Assembly: GCA_029204225.1 (NCBI GenBank)
Contig: CM055109.1
Coordinates: 26,358,178 to 26,418,177, forward strand
Direction: 5' to 3'
DNA length: 60,000 nucleotides
Source of the DNA: Diphasiastrum complanatum
Taxonomy: Eukaryota; Streptophyta; Lycopodiopsida; Lycopodiales; Lycopodiaceae
Below the pieces are notes generated by a model. It saw only the letters and a program-made list of their open reading frames with translations, searched no databases and was not told the origin of the DNA. A program made the translations under genes and the position numbers. Positions 13,573 through 24,284 of this stretch are shown one piece after another (positions within the stretch are counted from its first letter, which is position 1; each line of letters begins with the position of its first letter).

Positions 13573-14689
13573 TTATGGCTCTAAGCTAACATGGCGATAT
13601 GGAGACGTAAGGCAACATAGATCCTCCCTGATCATCCTGCTTTTGCCATCAGGTAGTTGGATTGAAATGGTGCCTATCCCCTTGATCTTGCACACATCAC
13701 CATTTGCTTGTGAAACGGACGTTCCATTATCCAACACTTTCCAATTCTTGTTACTTGTCATGTGTCTTGTGGCTCCCGAGTCAATATACCACGCTTGATC
13801 ATCTTGATTAGATGACAATGCAAATATGAAGATGCTAGAGTTTTCAATCTCACCCTCCTCGACAAGGTTACATGCTTGCTTTGGTTTCCCCTTGCCTTGT
13901 TCCGCCAAGAATTTGCGACATTCACTCTTCCAATGGCCCTTTTTACCACAATGGAAGCACTTGCCTTTCTTCTTGGTCTTACTGGAGGATCCCTCATCCT
14001 CATGAGTCTTGGCAAAATCGTTGTTTAGACTTCTTCTTGCCTTTGCCCTTGCCTTGTTTTTGGCGTGTCGCAAGTGCCTGATCGTCAGTATTTTGACGTC
14101 TTGCTTTCACCATTTCTCGTCGTTGCTCTTCCTGCATCAAGATTCCTATGAGCTCGTCAAAGGTTGGCAATCTTTCTCTTAATGCTATTCCGTTCACAAA
14201 CATTTGATAGGGTTCCGCAATGCCGCACAATGCATTGTGCACCAGCTCCACATCACGTATGCGCTCACCAATAGAATGCAGTCCATCCCTCATTGTCTTG
14301 ATTCTAGTCATATAAGTCTGAATGTGCTCTCCTTGCTCCATGCGGGCACTATTCAGTTTTGACTTTAGAAACATGATTCTAGACGGATTTGACGTCTCGA
14401 ACTGCTCCTTTAGCACATCCCATGCCTGTCTGGGTGTAACAACATCACAAATGTGGGTAATGATGTGATCCTTCGCTGACAAGTTAATGAAGGTCAAAGC
14501 TTTCCTCATCTTCTTGTCGAACACTTTGATGTTCGCTTCATTTGGCGGCCTTCTCTCATCACCTGTGACGACTTCCCACACGTCTTTCTCCATCAGTGTA
14601 TTTTTCATTTTGAATTTCCACACATCATAGTTGGAAATCCCGTCCAATTTGCTACTTTCACTCAAAATGGACTCTCCCATGTTTGTCAT
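13573..14689 (-). pseudogene. Ty1/copia gag and start of protease (frameshifted)
   Basis: The gag starts at 14689 (MTNMGESILSESSKLDG) and runs 229 codons. It has the usual UBN2-type blocks: NYDVWKFKMKNTLMEKDVW, AWDVLKEQFETSN, LKSKLNSARMEQGE and LPTFDELIGILMQEEQRR. A frameshift in the basic KGKGKK region (14000-14073) moves to the frame with a canonical zinc knuckle CFHCGKKGHWKSEC (CX2CX4HX4C) and the retropepsin start WYIDSGATRHMT. That frame ends after SRMIREDLCC near 13620, where homology stops: integrase, RT and RNase H are missing. Gag would form the particle and bind element RNA. This copy is truncated and inactive. It belongs with the PBS at 15981-15992. Confidence 0.92.
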
Positions 14690-15980
14690 CGCAAAACTGC
14701 TTGAAACTTCTATCGTAGGCTAAAAGCAGTATGCCGAGGCCAACTGTGATGTCAAAAGTCAAAAATAATGACGTGCACTTTTTTCCTTACTAGGCCACTC
14801 GCTGCTTTTTCACCAAATTGAAAGCCAAATCGGTGTCGCCTTCCGAAATGCACTCAGTCGTCAACTCCCAACTACGACCCAATGGAATGGTGAAATCACT
14901 TTTGGCGCACTCCGAATACTTTCTCCGCTGCAATCACTCTGTTTTGATGTACCATACTTGTAGGTACAGTCCAGGTGCCCTTCGTTTGGAGGTTATAGCC
15001 TTTCGTTTGGGTCAAAATGGACAAAGGACCCAAAAATAGGGACTTTTCTTGTTTTTGAACTGTTTCTTCAGAGTGAAGAAACTTCACCTTTCATGAACTT
15101 GGGACCCAACTCAACTTTCACTTTGAAAATTTTTAATAAAGTTGCAATGCACTTTGCACTTCAGTTCTTCAGGGCCCAATTTAACCTTCATCCAACGGTT
15201 CTTTCAATCTAGCAGCCCTTCTTGTACACGATCCCCACCGTGGATTCACGACCTCCTAGATCTGATAGTCCTTAGTGCTTTTGTGCGCTGATGGAAGTCC
15301 TTTCAACCGTTGGCCACTTCAAGACGCTACTGGTCTGGCCTGACTGGCCGCGCGCGACAACTCTCTTCCTCCCTGTCTACGGCCGCGCCTTTCCGGGCTG
15401 ATCTTTGTCTAATCAAAATCGTTTTTGGATCGATTTGAGCACGATTTGAGGCATGGAACAGGGTCGTCCTACTGATTCCAAGTCTACAGAGTGTTCAAAC
15501 GTGAAATTTTGTGGAGAAACGATGATTTTAGCTCAACTTGACAAAGTGGCTTTTTTTCACCTTTTACCGCAAATCTACTAGGTTATCTGTTTGCAGTCAA
15601 ATCTCTGATACAAAGCTCAAAATCTCTCCATGGCTGGTTGACAATATAATTAGCTTCCTTCTTGTCCTTACGACATCCGAAACGGAGCTTAAACAATGAA
15701 GAAATCACCAGTTATGTGTAGAAAATCGTAACCCCAAACCGGTTTCAATTTTTAACTAGCTTCAAAATTGTCAATTTTCCACCAAATTTTTCCCTGTCTG
15801 ATGTTATGCACATGCTAATAAGCCCTTTATTGAGCTTGGCAAGCCTCTATAAACTAGAAACCGTGCAGCAATGCTTCACTTTCCATCTTCAACCCGCCAT
15901 AAACCCGAACTCTCAGAAGACTGCTTTTCTCTCGAAGCTCTCTTCAACAATGACACTATATTGTGTACACTCCCTATACG
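14690..15980 (-). other. Long copia 5' leader between PBS and gag
   Basis: About 1.3 kb separates the gag start from the primer-binding site of the minus-strand copia element. It has no long frame on the sense strand. It includes a GC-rich patch (about 15345-15400) that stands out from its surroundings. Such long leaders occur in some plant copia elements. It could also contain later insertions. Confidence 0.55.
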
Positions 15981-15992
15981 GCTTTGATACCA
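15981..15992 (-). other. Copia primer-binding site (tRNA-iMet type)
   Basis: On the minus strand the sequence TGGTATCAAAGC matches the initiator-tRNA-Met primer-binding site TGGTATCAGAGC, with one difference. It lies upstream of the gag at 14689 in the same orientation. The 5' LTR should lie at coordinates above it. A candidate about 216 bp long (16003-16218, TG to CA on the plus strand) is weak because its terminal inverted repeat is poor. Confidence 0.7.
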
Positions 15993-16002
15993 ACTTAGAA
16001 TT

Positions 16003-17200
16003 TGCTTTGAACAGGAACACAGATCATGCTACACAGTAACACAGACAGAAAACACTCTCCACAACAAGCTCACATAGCAACTGTACATATAGTTGTTCAC
16101 TCAAGCAACCCATGCATGACAAAGGTTGTCGTTGGCGGGACGAGTGTCCCATCGACTTGCCTCGTGGCGAGGCCAACTGGTCCTTATCGACTGATAGGAC
16201 CCATAGTACAGTAGCACAGTGATTCTACTTTAATTCTAACTTGTAGATGCTGATTTTTCTACATTGGCAGGATTGTTGGTTTGCTCTTTTTCTAACCAAA
16301 ATCAGGGACATGGATTTGGATCTTGAATGATCTGAAATCCTTCACAATTTGCACATGTATTAAACATGCCCGACCTTTGTGAAACACCAGAGCGGACAGT
16401 CCACCAGATACGACTGAAATACGCTGTTCTGGTTAAGTCGCAAAGTAGACACGCCACTCTTTGGAATTATCTAGCGAAACAACTAGGCCCAATATGAGTA
16501 AAATTCACCACCATTTGACATTTCCACCAGCCGAACGGTAAAATTAGGGAGGCACCCTTGTGAAATTTTTGCTAATTCTCCTTAAGAACCTATATCGATC
16601 TACACCTATGAATTAGGGCAGACTTTGAGTCTAATTAAATCCATTTCATAACTGTTTAGAATCTATTCTAACTTTTTGAGCTTTAATCTGAAGGGAATTA
16701 TACCTCAGTGCACTTCTGATATTAGTCAAGCCAAAGAAGAATTTACCTTCAAAGTGCAATTTCTAGACATGCAATAAGAAAATTAGAATGCTTAAAATTG
16801 CATCGAGCATTTTCATCCCCACAACTCTCTGTTCCTCTCTCACTTTATTGTCACTTTGCTTTGAACACCTTTTGGAGGCACTGCATGTGATAAATGCTCT
16901 TAAAGCACAAAGAATGGAGGGCTTGTCTAGTTGGGCCATTAGAACAATAGGTGATAATGACTTATTGGCCATTTTATTAACTTTATTTTAACTTAAGGAG
17001 TCTACAATAGTTTTGTTTTTATTCGATTTTTTGCAACTTCTTGACTTTGGTGGAAGTTTTTGGCTTTCCGATTACATATTTATGCTACAAGTTTCATATG
17101 TGCTCAAGCATGTGCTTTCAATTTGAAAATGCTTGATAAAAAAATGGCCTCTTTAAGGTGCAATTGAAATAACTTCACAAACCAATTTCTTTGGCACATG
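16003..17200. other. Possible copia LTR remnant and flank
   Basis: The first about 216 bp could be the 5' LTR of the copia element to the left, but its boundaries are uncertain. The rest is AT-rich with no gene. Opposite-strand frames at 16763-16991 mirror each other and carry no motif. The last 5 bp (17196-17200, ACATG) abut the LTR that begins at 17201 and act as its target-site duplication. Confidence 0.4.
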
Positions 17201-18008
17201 TGTAGGGTCGAAGATCTTGTGTAGTATAGCCCTCCCGCCTGTCAACAAGGGTTAGTTCACTGGATAGGTACCTAACTATGCATAGATGCTACTTTTAGTT
17301 AGCTTTCTACTTTGCATCTAACTCTACCTCCACTAACACTACTCACACTAACTCTACTCTTCCTAAACTAGCTTCATCGTGATTTTGTGTGAAGAGAGAG
17401 GATAGAATAGAAGAGAAAGAAGAAGGAGAAGAGAGGAAGAGAGAGAGATGAGATGGAGGTTAGCTCAAATGCTCAATGTCATTGCTTATGGAAAAACCTT
17501 AACTAGCATAAACCAAAAAGCATGGAAAATGAAAATAACAAACAATCACAACAATAGCATAAGCAAGAGTGATTAGCAAATGAGGATGCTTGAGCTCTCA
17601 AAATGATAGAGTCTCCTCCTCTATATTAAGCATGAAAATAGTGTACAAATGGTGCCTTTTTATAAAATGGGAAAGGCCCTTGTCCCAAAATCCTATTGGC
17701 TGATATTTACATTTTCATCTTGGACCCAACTTGATCCAAGGGTCCATAAAAAGTACATTGAAATTCACAAGATTCATGTAAGTCCCAATTTTGACCCAAC
17801 TCTAAAAAATAATCTTCTAAGTTTAAAAATGACTTTGGGCCTCTAGTTTTATTTTGATTCAAAGGCCCAAGTCTATTTTATTTTATTTACAACTCAAGTT
17901 TGTGTGCTCATTGGGCCATGGGCTTACGCATGCAGGATGCCATGCCCTCGCAACACATTTTATTGGTCGAATTTATTTATTTACAATTCGTTCGGAATAC
18001 CCCCAACA
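17201..18008 (-). mobile_element. Ty3/gypsy family A LTR (3' LTR, 808 bp)
   Basis: On the minus strand it starts TGTTGGGGGTATTCC at 18008 and ends GACCCTACA at 17201, with TG...CA termini. It is nearly the reverse complement of 20591-21398 (same length, high identity by eye, two compensating indels of about 10 and 12 bp). It is clearly related to 24669-25490. It acts as a 3' LTR: its upstream side (18009 onwards) is the family 3' ORF, and the sequence beyond its end lacks a primer-binding site. The outer flank ACATG is the reverse complement of the CATGT that precedes the LTR at 20591. The antisense strand of its end (17221-17244) carries GTAGTATAG and TCCCGCCTGTCA, as in tRNA-Asp. Confidence 0.92.
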
Positions 18009-18720
18009 GGACCCACAACCTGAAGTAGTGCCGGTCCCTTGGCACTCTGTCGGTTCAGTAAAGAGTCTTCTTCGCCCGCCTTTGTTGGACCAGGTAGGTC
18101 GTGACGTCTTCCATAAGTTGAGGCGGTCCAGTTTCTTCAAGTCCTTGGGCGTGTGAAGTGACTTGTGGACTCTTCTCAGCCAATCTTGGTCCACCGACGT
18201 TTGGAATCTGCATGTCCATGGATCGCCAAGAAGGGCAACTCGGTAATACACATGAGCGACTGGCAGCTGATTTTCGACTTTGTTCAAAGGTAGCGCCTTA
18301 TTTAGATCAAAGAATATGGGGGGGAAAAAATTGTCCCATTTAGTTTCTATCCCCATTAGATGCTCTAAGTCTCAGGCGTAAGTGGCTGTCGCGCGGATTG
18401 TTGGATCAGGACAGTTGACATAGTGATTTGCGAATGTAGTGAGAGCCCTTCTGGCATCTACATCCGTAGTCCAACCATACTCTGATGAAATGACTGGCCA
18501 ATTGATGTTTTGAAGTGTGATCTTGTCTAGAGGGGTGCCATATTCCGCCCATTTGGTCTCTTGACCTTCCATAAGCCTATGAAGGTTCTTTAACTCCTCT
18601 AGGCCGCTCTCTTTCTCATTGGTTGTGCATGGAACTCCATAGTGTATTGGAGGGTGCCAATTGCCATCTATATGAGGGGAGGAGGGCGGCCATTGAGAGG
18701 AGGAGAGATCTCTCTTGTTT
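18009..18720 (-). pseudogene. Family A 3' ORF (extra retrotransposon ORF), copy 1
   Basis: Sense-strand coding sequence lying directly upstream of the 3' LTR. Readable blocks are HIDGNWHPPIHYGVPC, LEELKNLHRL, KWAEYGTPLDKIT, SSEYGWTTDVDARRALT, NCPDPTIRATATYA, then MGIETKWDNFFPPIFF and NQLPVAHVYYRVALLGDPW. The blocks from KWAE onward match copy 2 (25669-26038). The N-terminal part diverges from copy 2 before KWAE. The frame ends TLY-stop about 50 bp before the LTR. I do not recognise a known domain: it is not protease, RT, RNase H or integrase. Frame changes indicate decay. A 3' accessory ORF is a guess from position. Confidence 0.7.
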
Positions 18721-19216
18721 GCTATGCTTATGCTCTAGTGTGGCTATTAGTGTATAGAGTGTTTTCTTGTGTGTAGTATGCTTAGGATTTGGATCTTGCT
18801 TATGGTATGGGACATAAGTAGGGTTTAGATCTTGAGTATGCTATGATGTGTGGCGGTATGCTTGTGGTTGGTTAGTTATTGGTTAGCAAGGGGGTGCTAT
18901 ATTAGCCTAGATGCATGATTGCATGTACTAACTAGCTATGGTTGGGTGGTGAATACTTGAGGCCACTTGTTATCTACCTTTGTGATTAAGATTAGGGACA
19001 CATGTGGAGGGCAGATCCATGGAGGCTTAAAGATCCTTACTTGCAGGTGGAGGCATCCTAGCTTGGAGTTGGGGAGCATCTTGGAGCTTGCAGGTTACTT
19101 GGAGGACCTTTGGAGGCACTACCTTGGGACTAGGAGGATTTCCTGACTTCACTTGTAAAATCAGTGGCGATCTTGGATAAGACCATGTGTGATCCAAAAT
19201 TGGCATTTCTCTGGGT
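18721..19216. other. Non-coding stretch between element fragments
   Basis: T/G-rich DNA on the plus strand with short local repeats of TATGCTTATG and GTTTAGATCTTG type. No gene motif. It lies between the family-A 3' ORF and a copia/gypsy chimera, so it contains at least one rearrangement junction. Confidence 0.4.
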
Positions 19217-20061
19217 TCAATGATATTTGAAATATGCGGATTGTATAAGCACTTTCTCTAGTTGAGATAAGTGTTCATCATTAAATCCGTGCATGCAAAG
19301 ATCATCGAGGAAGATCTCTAGGAACTTCTGTAAGTAGTCCTTGAATGCCTTTTGCATGACGTGTTGGAAAGAGCTAGGGGCATTATAAAGACCAAATGGC
19401 ATGACCTTATAGGCATATGTACCCCATTCAATAGCAAAGAAGAGGGAGAGAGAGAAAGAAAGCCCAAATAGCGAGAGGTTTGGGAGGCCCGAGCACCTTT
19501 CCCAAACCATTCGGTCGTTACTTAGAGAGAGGAGAGCAGAGAGAGAGGGAATTCCTAGGTTGAGAAAGCCTTTGGGGGCTCGAGCGCCTATACCTAAGGA
19601 CATACTCCTCATAGGCCCACATAAATATGTGTGGATCAAATCCAGGATGTTCTTTGCCCTTGCAATACCACCTTTATTGAACTTCTCTCGATGCTGCTTC
19701 CCATATACACATGATTCGCACATCGATTTCAAGTGGTCTTCTACGGTAGGCAATCCTATTACCATCTCCAATTTTCTCATCAAACTGAGGCTTCATAAGT
19801 TCAAGTGACCAAGTCTCTTATGCCACAACTCAGTTTGCGATGGAATGGACGATATGAGCCATGTTGCCCCTTGATTGTAGAATTTAACTTGTACAATTTA
19901 GTATTGGGCTCCCTTACTCCATCCACAATAACTTTGAACTTTTGGTTCACATTATTTACAAAGCAATGATCATGGGCAAATTCTACTTTCAACTTTTGAT
20001 CAGTGAAACAGAAAGTAGATTTTTCTTCAAACCTGATACGTGAGCCACTCTCACACTCCAA
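19217..20061 (-). pseudogene. Chimera of copia pre-integrase and gypsy reverse transcriptase fragments
   Basis: On the minus strand a copia segment comes first. It contains GVREPNTKLYKLNSTIKGQ, then (in another frame, 19800-19850) ELWHKRLGHLN. This leads into the frame at 19783 with TVEDHLKSMCESCVYGKQ and NILDLIHTYLCGPM, i.e. the HHCC zinc finger and first Asp region of copia integrase. In the same open frame the sequence switches to Ty3/gypsy RT: FAIEWGTYAYKVMPFGLYNAPS, then QHVMQKAFKDYLQKFLE and FLDDL. The join, about 19430-19600, is a Ser/Leu-rich stretch of unknown origin. A 188-codon frame (19217-19783) spans the join, but it is a fragment fusion without catalytic completeness. Confidence 0.88.
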
Positions 20062-20590
20062 TTGATATCAATGACAAAAGAATGAGCAAACTCTTGCACA
20101 ATGTAGTTTGGAACTATTTATAGCCTAATAGATGGGCACTCTCCATCCAAGCTATTGATCTTATCCTTAAATCTCATGGTCAAATTTGGGTAAGCTCTAA
20201 ATTGTTCAAGTTCGACCATGAGGCCTCTAAATTTGACTTTATCACCAAAAATCAGTGTTTGAATTCACAAATATTTTCATGAACCTAGTGAAGAATTTCT
20301 TAAGTCCTCCATAGCTTGAGATATTTGATGTTGGCCACACCAAAGTCGTATTTGAACATTTGCAACAACTTTGGAAATATCGGTGTCCATATCCTTTGAT
20401 GATCTGGGGTTCTAAGTTGGGAGACTCCCAACTCAAAATATTTGACATCGACAACTAATATGTGTCCTGACTCCTCATAGCTTTGGAACAAGATCAATAT
20501 AGACTTGATTTCTTGATTTTGGAAAGATGTAAATCAATGGGTTAGTCTCTACCTAACAATGCATTTTGTACTATTATTCCAAAGGCATGT
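20062..20590. other. Non-coding flank before the family A 5' LTR
   Basis: No supported frame. The expected copia protease upstream of the pre-integrase fragment cannot be read. The last five bases, CATGT (20586-20590), form the target-site duplication of the LTR starting at 20591. Confidence 0.4.
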
Positions 20591-21398
20591 TGTTGGGGGT
20601 ATTCCCAACGAATTGTAAATAAATAAATTCGACCAATAAAATGTGTTGCGAGGGCATGGCATCCTGTGCGCGTAAGCCCATGGCCCAATGAGCACGCAAA
20701 CTTGAGTTGTAAATAAAATAAAATAGACTTGGGCCTTTGAACTAGAGGCCCAAAGTCATTTTTAAACTTAGAAGATTATTTTTTAGAGTTGGGCCCAAAT
20801 TGGGACTCACATGAATCTTGAGAATTTCAATGTACTTTTTATGGACCCTTGGATCAAGTTGGGTCCAAGATGAATGGATAGGATCAATGTAAAATATTAG
20901 CCAATAGGATTTTGGGACAAGGGCCTTCCCTATTTATAAAAAGGCACCATTTGTACACTATTTTCATGCTTAATAGAGAGGAGGAGACTCTATCATTTTG
21001 AGAGCTCAAGCATCCTCATTTGCTAATCACTCTTGCTTATGCTATTGTTGTGATTGTTTGTTATTTTCATTTTCCATGCTTTTTGGTTTATGCTAGTTAA
21101 GGTTTTTCCATAAGCAATGACATTGAGCATTTGAGCTAACCTCCATCTCATCTCTCTCTCTTCCTCTCTTCTCCTTCTTCTTTCTCTTCTATTCTATCCT
21201 CTCTCTTCACACAAAATCATGATGAAGCTAGTTTAGGAAGAGTAGAGTTAGTGTGAGTAGTGTTAGTGGAGGTAGAGTTAGATGCAAAGTAGGAAGCTAA
21301 CTAGAAGTAGCATCTATGCATAGTTAGGTACCTATCCAGTGAACTAACCCTTGTTGACAGGCGGGAGGGCTATACTACACAAGATCTTTGACCCTACA
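20591..21398 (+). mobile_element. Ty3/gypsy family A LTR (5' LTR, 808 bp)
   Basis: Starts TGTTGGGGGTATTCC, ends GACCCTACA and is followed one base later by a primer-binding site, so it is a 5' LTR. A TATA-like TATTTATAAAAAGG lies near 20931. A pyrimidine-rich stretch (21148-21200) follows further in. Near its 3' end, TGACAGGCGGGA (21355-21366) and CTATACTAC (21370-21378) are complementary to the anticodon and D arms of tRNA-Asp. It is flanked on the left by CATGT. It is nearly the inverse of 17201-18008. Confidence 0.95.
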
Positions 21399-21399
21399 G

Positions 21400-21417
21400 T
21401 GGTGCCGTTGCCAGGGA
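21400..21417 (+). other. Primer-binding site, tRNA-Asp type
   Basis: TGGTGCCGTTGCCAGGGA is complementary to the 3' end of plant tRNA-Asp(GUC), whose complement is TGGCGCCGTTGCCGGGGA, with two mismatches in 18. Some plant Ty3/gypsy lineages use a tRNA-Asp primer. It begins one base after the 5' LTR, the usual spacing. Confidence 0.88.
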
Positions 21418-22655
21418 TAGGTTTCTACTAACTAGTTTAGTTGCATTTTAGCTATTTTCTTGCTTTTTAGAGTAGTTTTCGGTAGATTTTTGGGAGTTTA
21501 GAGTTAGTTTTCTGTTTTTTTTTTGTGTTTGGACTGTTCACAACTAGCGGAGGAGGTGTGAGAGGGTAGAGGAGGCCCTGAACGGCCTCTAAGGGCTTGA
21601 AACCCAAACCAGCCAAAAAACCCAAAAAAAACACACCAATATGTATTTTTGGAGGGAAAAAGAGCCTAAAATCTCATCAATTTTTTATATCTCCAAAACT
21701 AATGTGAATTAACCCTTGCATGATTGGCAGCAGCTCCAGGGTACTGTCCCAGACCTGCATAGAAACTTGCGAGAGTTGGTTCCAAGCAGATTGCAAAAAT
21801 AAAAATCATAAAAATTCAAAAAACCCTTGAAAAAATCCAAAAATTTCCAAATCTTTACCAGAACTCTCGTAGAGCCCTCTGAAGTTCCATCTCAGTGAGA
21901 CCAGGACATAGAGAAGCTTGCGAGAGTTAGTTTGATGTCTGAGTGTCTGTGCGAGAGTTCTCAGTAAAAAAAAGACGGGAAAGTACCAATGAATCCTCGC
22001 AGACACCAAAAGTTCCATCTCAGTGAGATTTGGACACAGAAGAGCTTGCGAGAGTTAGTTTGATTCCAGTGAGCAGAAAATTGGATTTAAGTGCTAAAAA
22101 ATCACTAAAAATTGAAGATCCAGCAAATCCTTCCAGTAAGAACTCTCGCAGACCCTATCAATCGATTCAAAATGTCCATCAATGATAAAGCCTGTGAGAG
22201 TTAGTACAGAGATTTGGTGAAGATCAAGCCAAAACAGTGGTTCTGAACCCTCACAGACAGTGAAATCTTCACCTAGTTTGAGAGTTAACTCTCGAAGAGA
22301 ATTCCATAGTGAGATCTGACCCAGATCCAGCTACTGTGATCCTTGAGAGTGTTACTTCCCAAAGATCTAAGAGATATCAAGTTTGCTATCTGCAAAAACA
22401 ACTAAAAAATCCTCGCACAGCCAAGCCTCGCACAAGAAAACCCTTGCAGACCATATTAGTGGAAAGATCTGCATCAGATCCAGCTACTGTCAAAATCTCA
22501 GGTCAATCAGTGCAAGGAATAAAAAGTTATCAAGGAAAAACCATCGCAAAAGGCCTAAATTACACTTCCGACCGATCAGATCAATCAGATTCTTAAATTC
22601 CAGACTGCATCCTACTGTATAAGCAAGATCCAATCACTTTGGAACCCACTATCGG
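21418..22655 (+). repeat. Family A leader with repeated GCGAGAGTT / AACTCTCGC motifs
   Basis: This is the untranslated leader between PBS and gag. A block of about 60 bp occurs twice (near 21881-21940 and 22007-22068): GTTCCATCTCAGTGAGA, then CACAGAAGAGCTTGCGAG-type sequence and AGTTAGTTTGAT. GCGAGAGTT in sense orientation recurs (about 21769, 21919, 21952, 22047), and so does its inverse AACTCTCG(C/T) (about 21861, 22139, 22289). GAGAGTTAACTCTC at 22281-22294 is a perfect palindrome. The leader RNA could therefore fold into several alternative hairpins. Short frames here (22309-22622) are not supported as genes. Confidence 0.75.
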
Positions 22656-24284
22656 ATGAATCTGAGATTGGGACGATCAATAGCACAAAGGATAGCAAAT
22701 CAAGCACCACACCTTCCCAGATTAGCACTTGTGCAACAAGAGGCAGAACCGGAACCATCACCAATGGATCCAATGGGCCAACCTGTACTTGTCGCTCTCT
22801 TGCAAGCAATCCGGAGAGCACCATGGATGGAAATACCAAAATATGATGGATCATCAGATCCCATCCGATTCCTCCAGATCTACGAGTAAGCTTGTGAAAT
22901 CTAAGGTGAACGGACACCTACGAAAAAGCTGATGTGGTTTCCCATGTCCTTATTGGCAGTGGCTCAGGATTGGTTTCTCAACCTGTCAGAGGAGGAAAAA
23001 TCTACTTGGAAAGTGGTAAAAGCAGCTCTCAGTACGCGCTTTCTATATTGAATGGGCCAAACACCTATGATCCGAGTGCAGTACAGCCCTAACTCCCGAT
23101 GATGCACTGATCATGTGGTTCCTAGCCGGACTACCACAAAGCATTAGAAGAGAACTGAAACGACGGGAGCTGTACACTACTCTGCAAGAAGCTATGGAAG
23201 ATGTCATCAGGGAAGAGGACGAGGGATCTGACGACGAATATCCATCCACCCACACTCCTACAACCTCGTTAGCATCATCATCATCAAACGCATCCGCTCT
23301 ATTTACAGAACTGCTAGTGGAACAAATGACAAAATTACACAAATAGTAGGTGGAGCAACTTACGGTGTAGTTTGACCAGAAACTAAAAGCCTTACAGGGA
23401 GCTGTAGCAGTAACGCCACATTAATAGGACCCAAACTAGCTACAGTATCCATGATGGGAGTGTGTGTGGTGTTAAGTATGCACACAAAATCATACAACGA
23501 ATGAGTGTCCAGTCCTAAAGCAAAATCTAAGACTGACACATAGATTCTACCATATATGCAATGCAACATCGCATGATACGACATTTTGTCCGAATGTTAC
23601 AAGAATTGTCCATTTAAACCTGGAATCAGTGCACCTCTCAACTTCATTGCGATACAACAACCAGCAGTTCCAACAAGGATGCCATCACAAGGGTGACAAT
23701 TCCACGCTCGTGTGTTAGCTGTTACGCGAGCACAGAAGAGGAAGGAAGTGGCTCCCTCACCACCACCTTCGGTCATTGACGACCAACCCTCAACTTCAAC
23801 GCCATATCCGAATGTGAGGGAAGAAAGAAGACATTACCAGAAGATACGACACTGGGTACAGAAGGCACAAGCGGAGGAAAAAGAGCAGGAAAGGGATAAT
23901 CCCACGGAACCTCCAGTTGGCGTCGAACAAAAACCGCAAGCGGACTCACCACTGTGCACTGATCAGAATGATCGGTTGCACCGACACGAACCACCTTTTC
24001 ACATGGTAGAGCCCGAGGAATCACACACTAAAAAGCTCACACTTTTACTGTCAAGCCGTGTTAGTTCACCACTCGGAGAACTACTGCAAATTGCACCACA
24101 AGCGAAAAGCCTTCTAGCTGAATGGGCCGAAGCGGATGAGGAGCCAGTAGCGCATGAGCCCATATATTGTACGGGCTATGAAGAAACAATAACGTCCTCC
24201 ACATCACGGCAACATGGGAAAGTGACGAACACAACATCACTTTGCCAATCAAACACAAGAGATACGAGGACAAGGCAACATTAG
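22656..24284 (+). pseudogene. Family A Ty3/gypsy gag (multiple frameshifts)
   Basis: The capsid-type region begins near 22776 with MDPMGQPVLVALLQAIRR, then MEIPKYDGSSDPIRFLQ. After a frame break it continues MWFPMSLLAVAQDWFLNLS and STWKVVKAALSTRF. It then reads MWFLAGLPQSIRRELKRREL and LQEAMEDVIREEDEG (23113-23346). These match the retrotransposon gag (PF03732-like) pattern. The zinc-knuckle region (about 23540-23680) is decayed but retains CYKNCPFKPG. A charged Pro/Gln/Glu-rich linker (23712-24284) leads to the protease. A better knuckle region is present in the related copy at 32500-32660. Stops and frameshifts make this copy non-functional. Confidence 0.88.

Noticed and set aside
16003-16218. 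A clean 5' LTR for the minus-strand copia element at 13.6-16 kb
   Set aside because: The TG...CA candidate has a poor terminal inverted repeat and no second copy; kept only as a possibility.
17221-17260. A possible functional tRNA-Asp gene in the LTR antisense strand
   Set aside because: Only D-arm and anticodon-arm words are present. The acceptor stem, T arm and part of the D loop are missing, so it cannot fold as a tRNA.
22309-22622. Two overlapping 79- to 95-codon frames in the gypsy leader
   Set aside because: They fall in the untranslated leader, overlap in different frames and have no recognisable domain.
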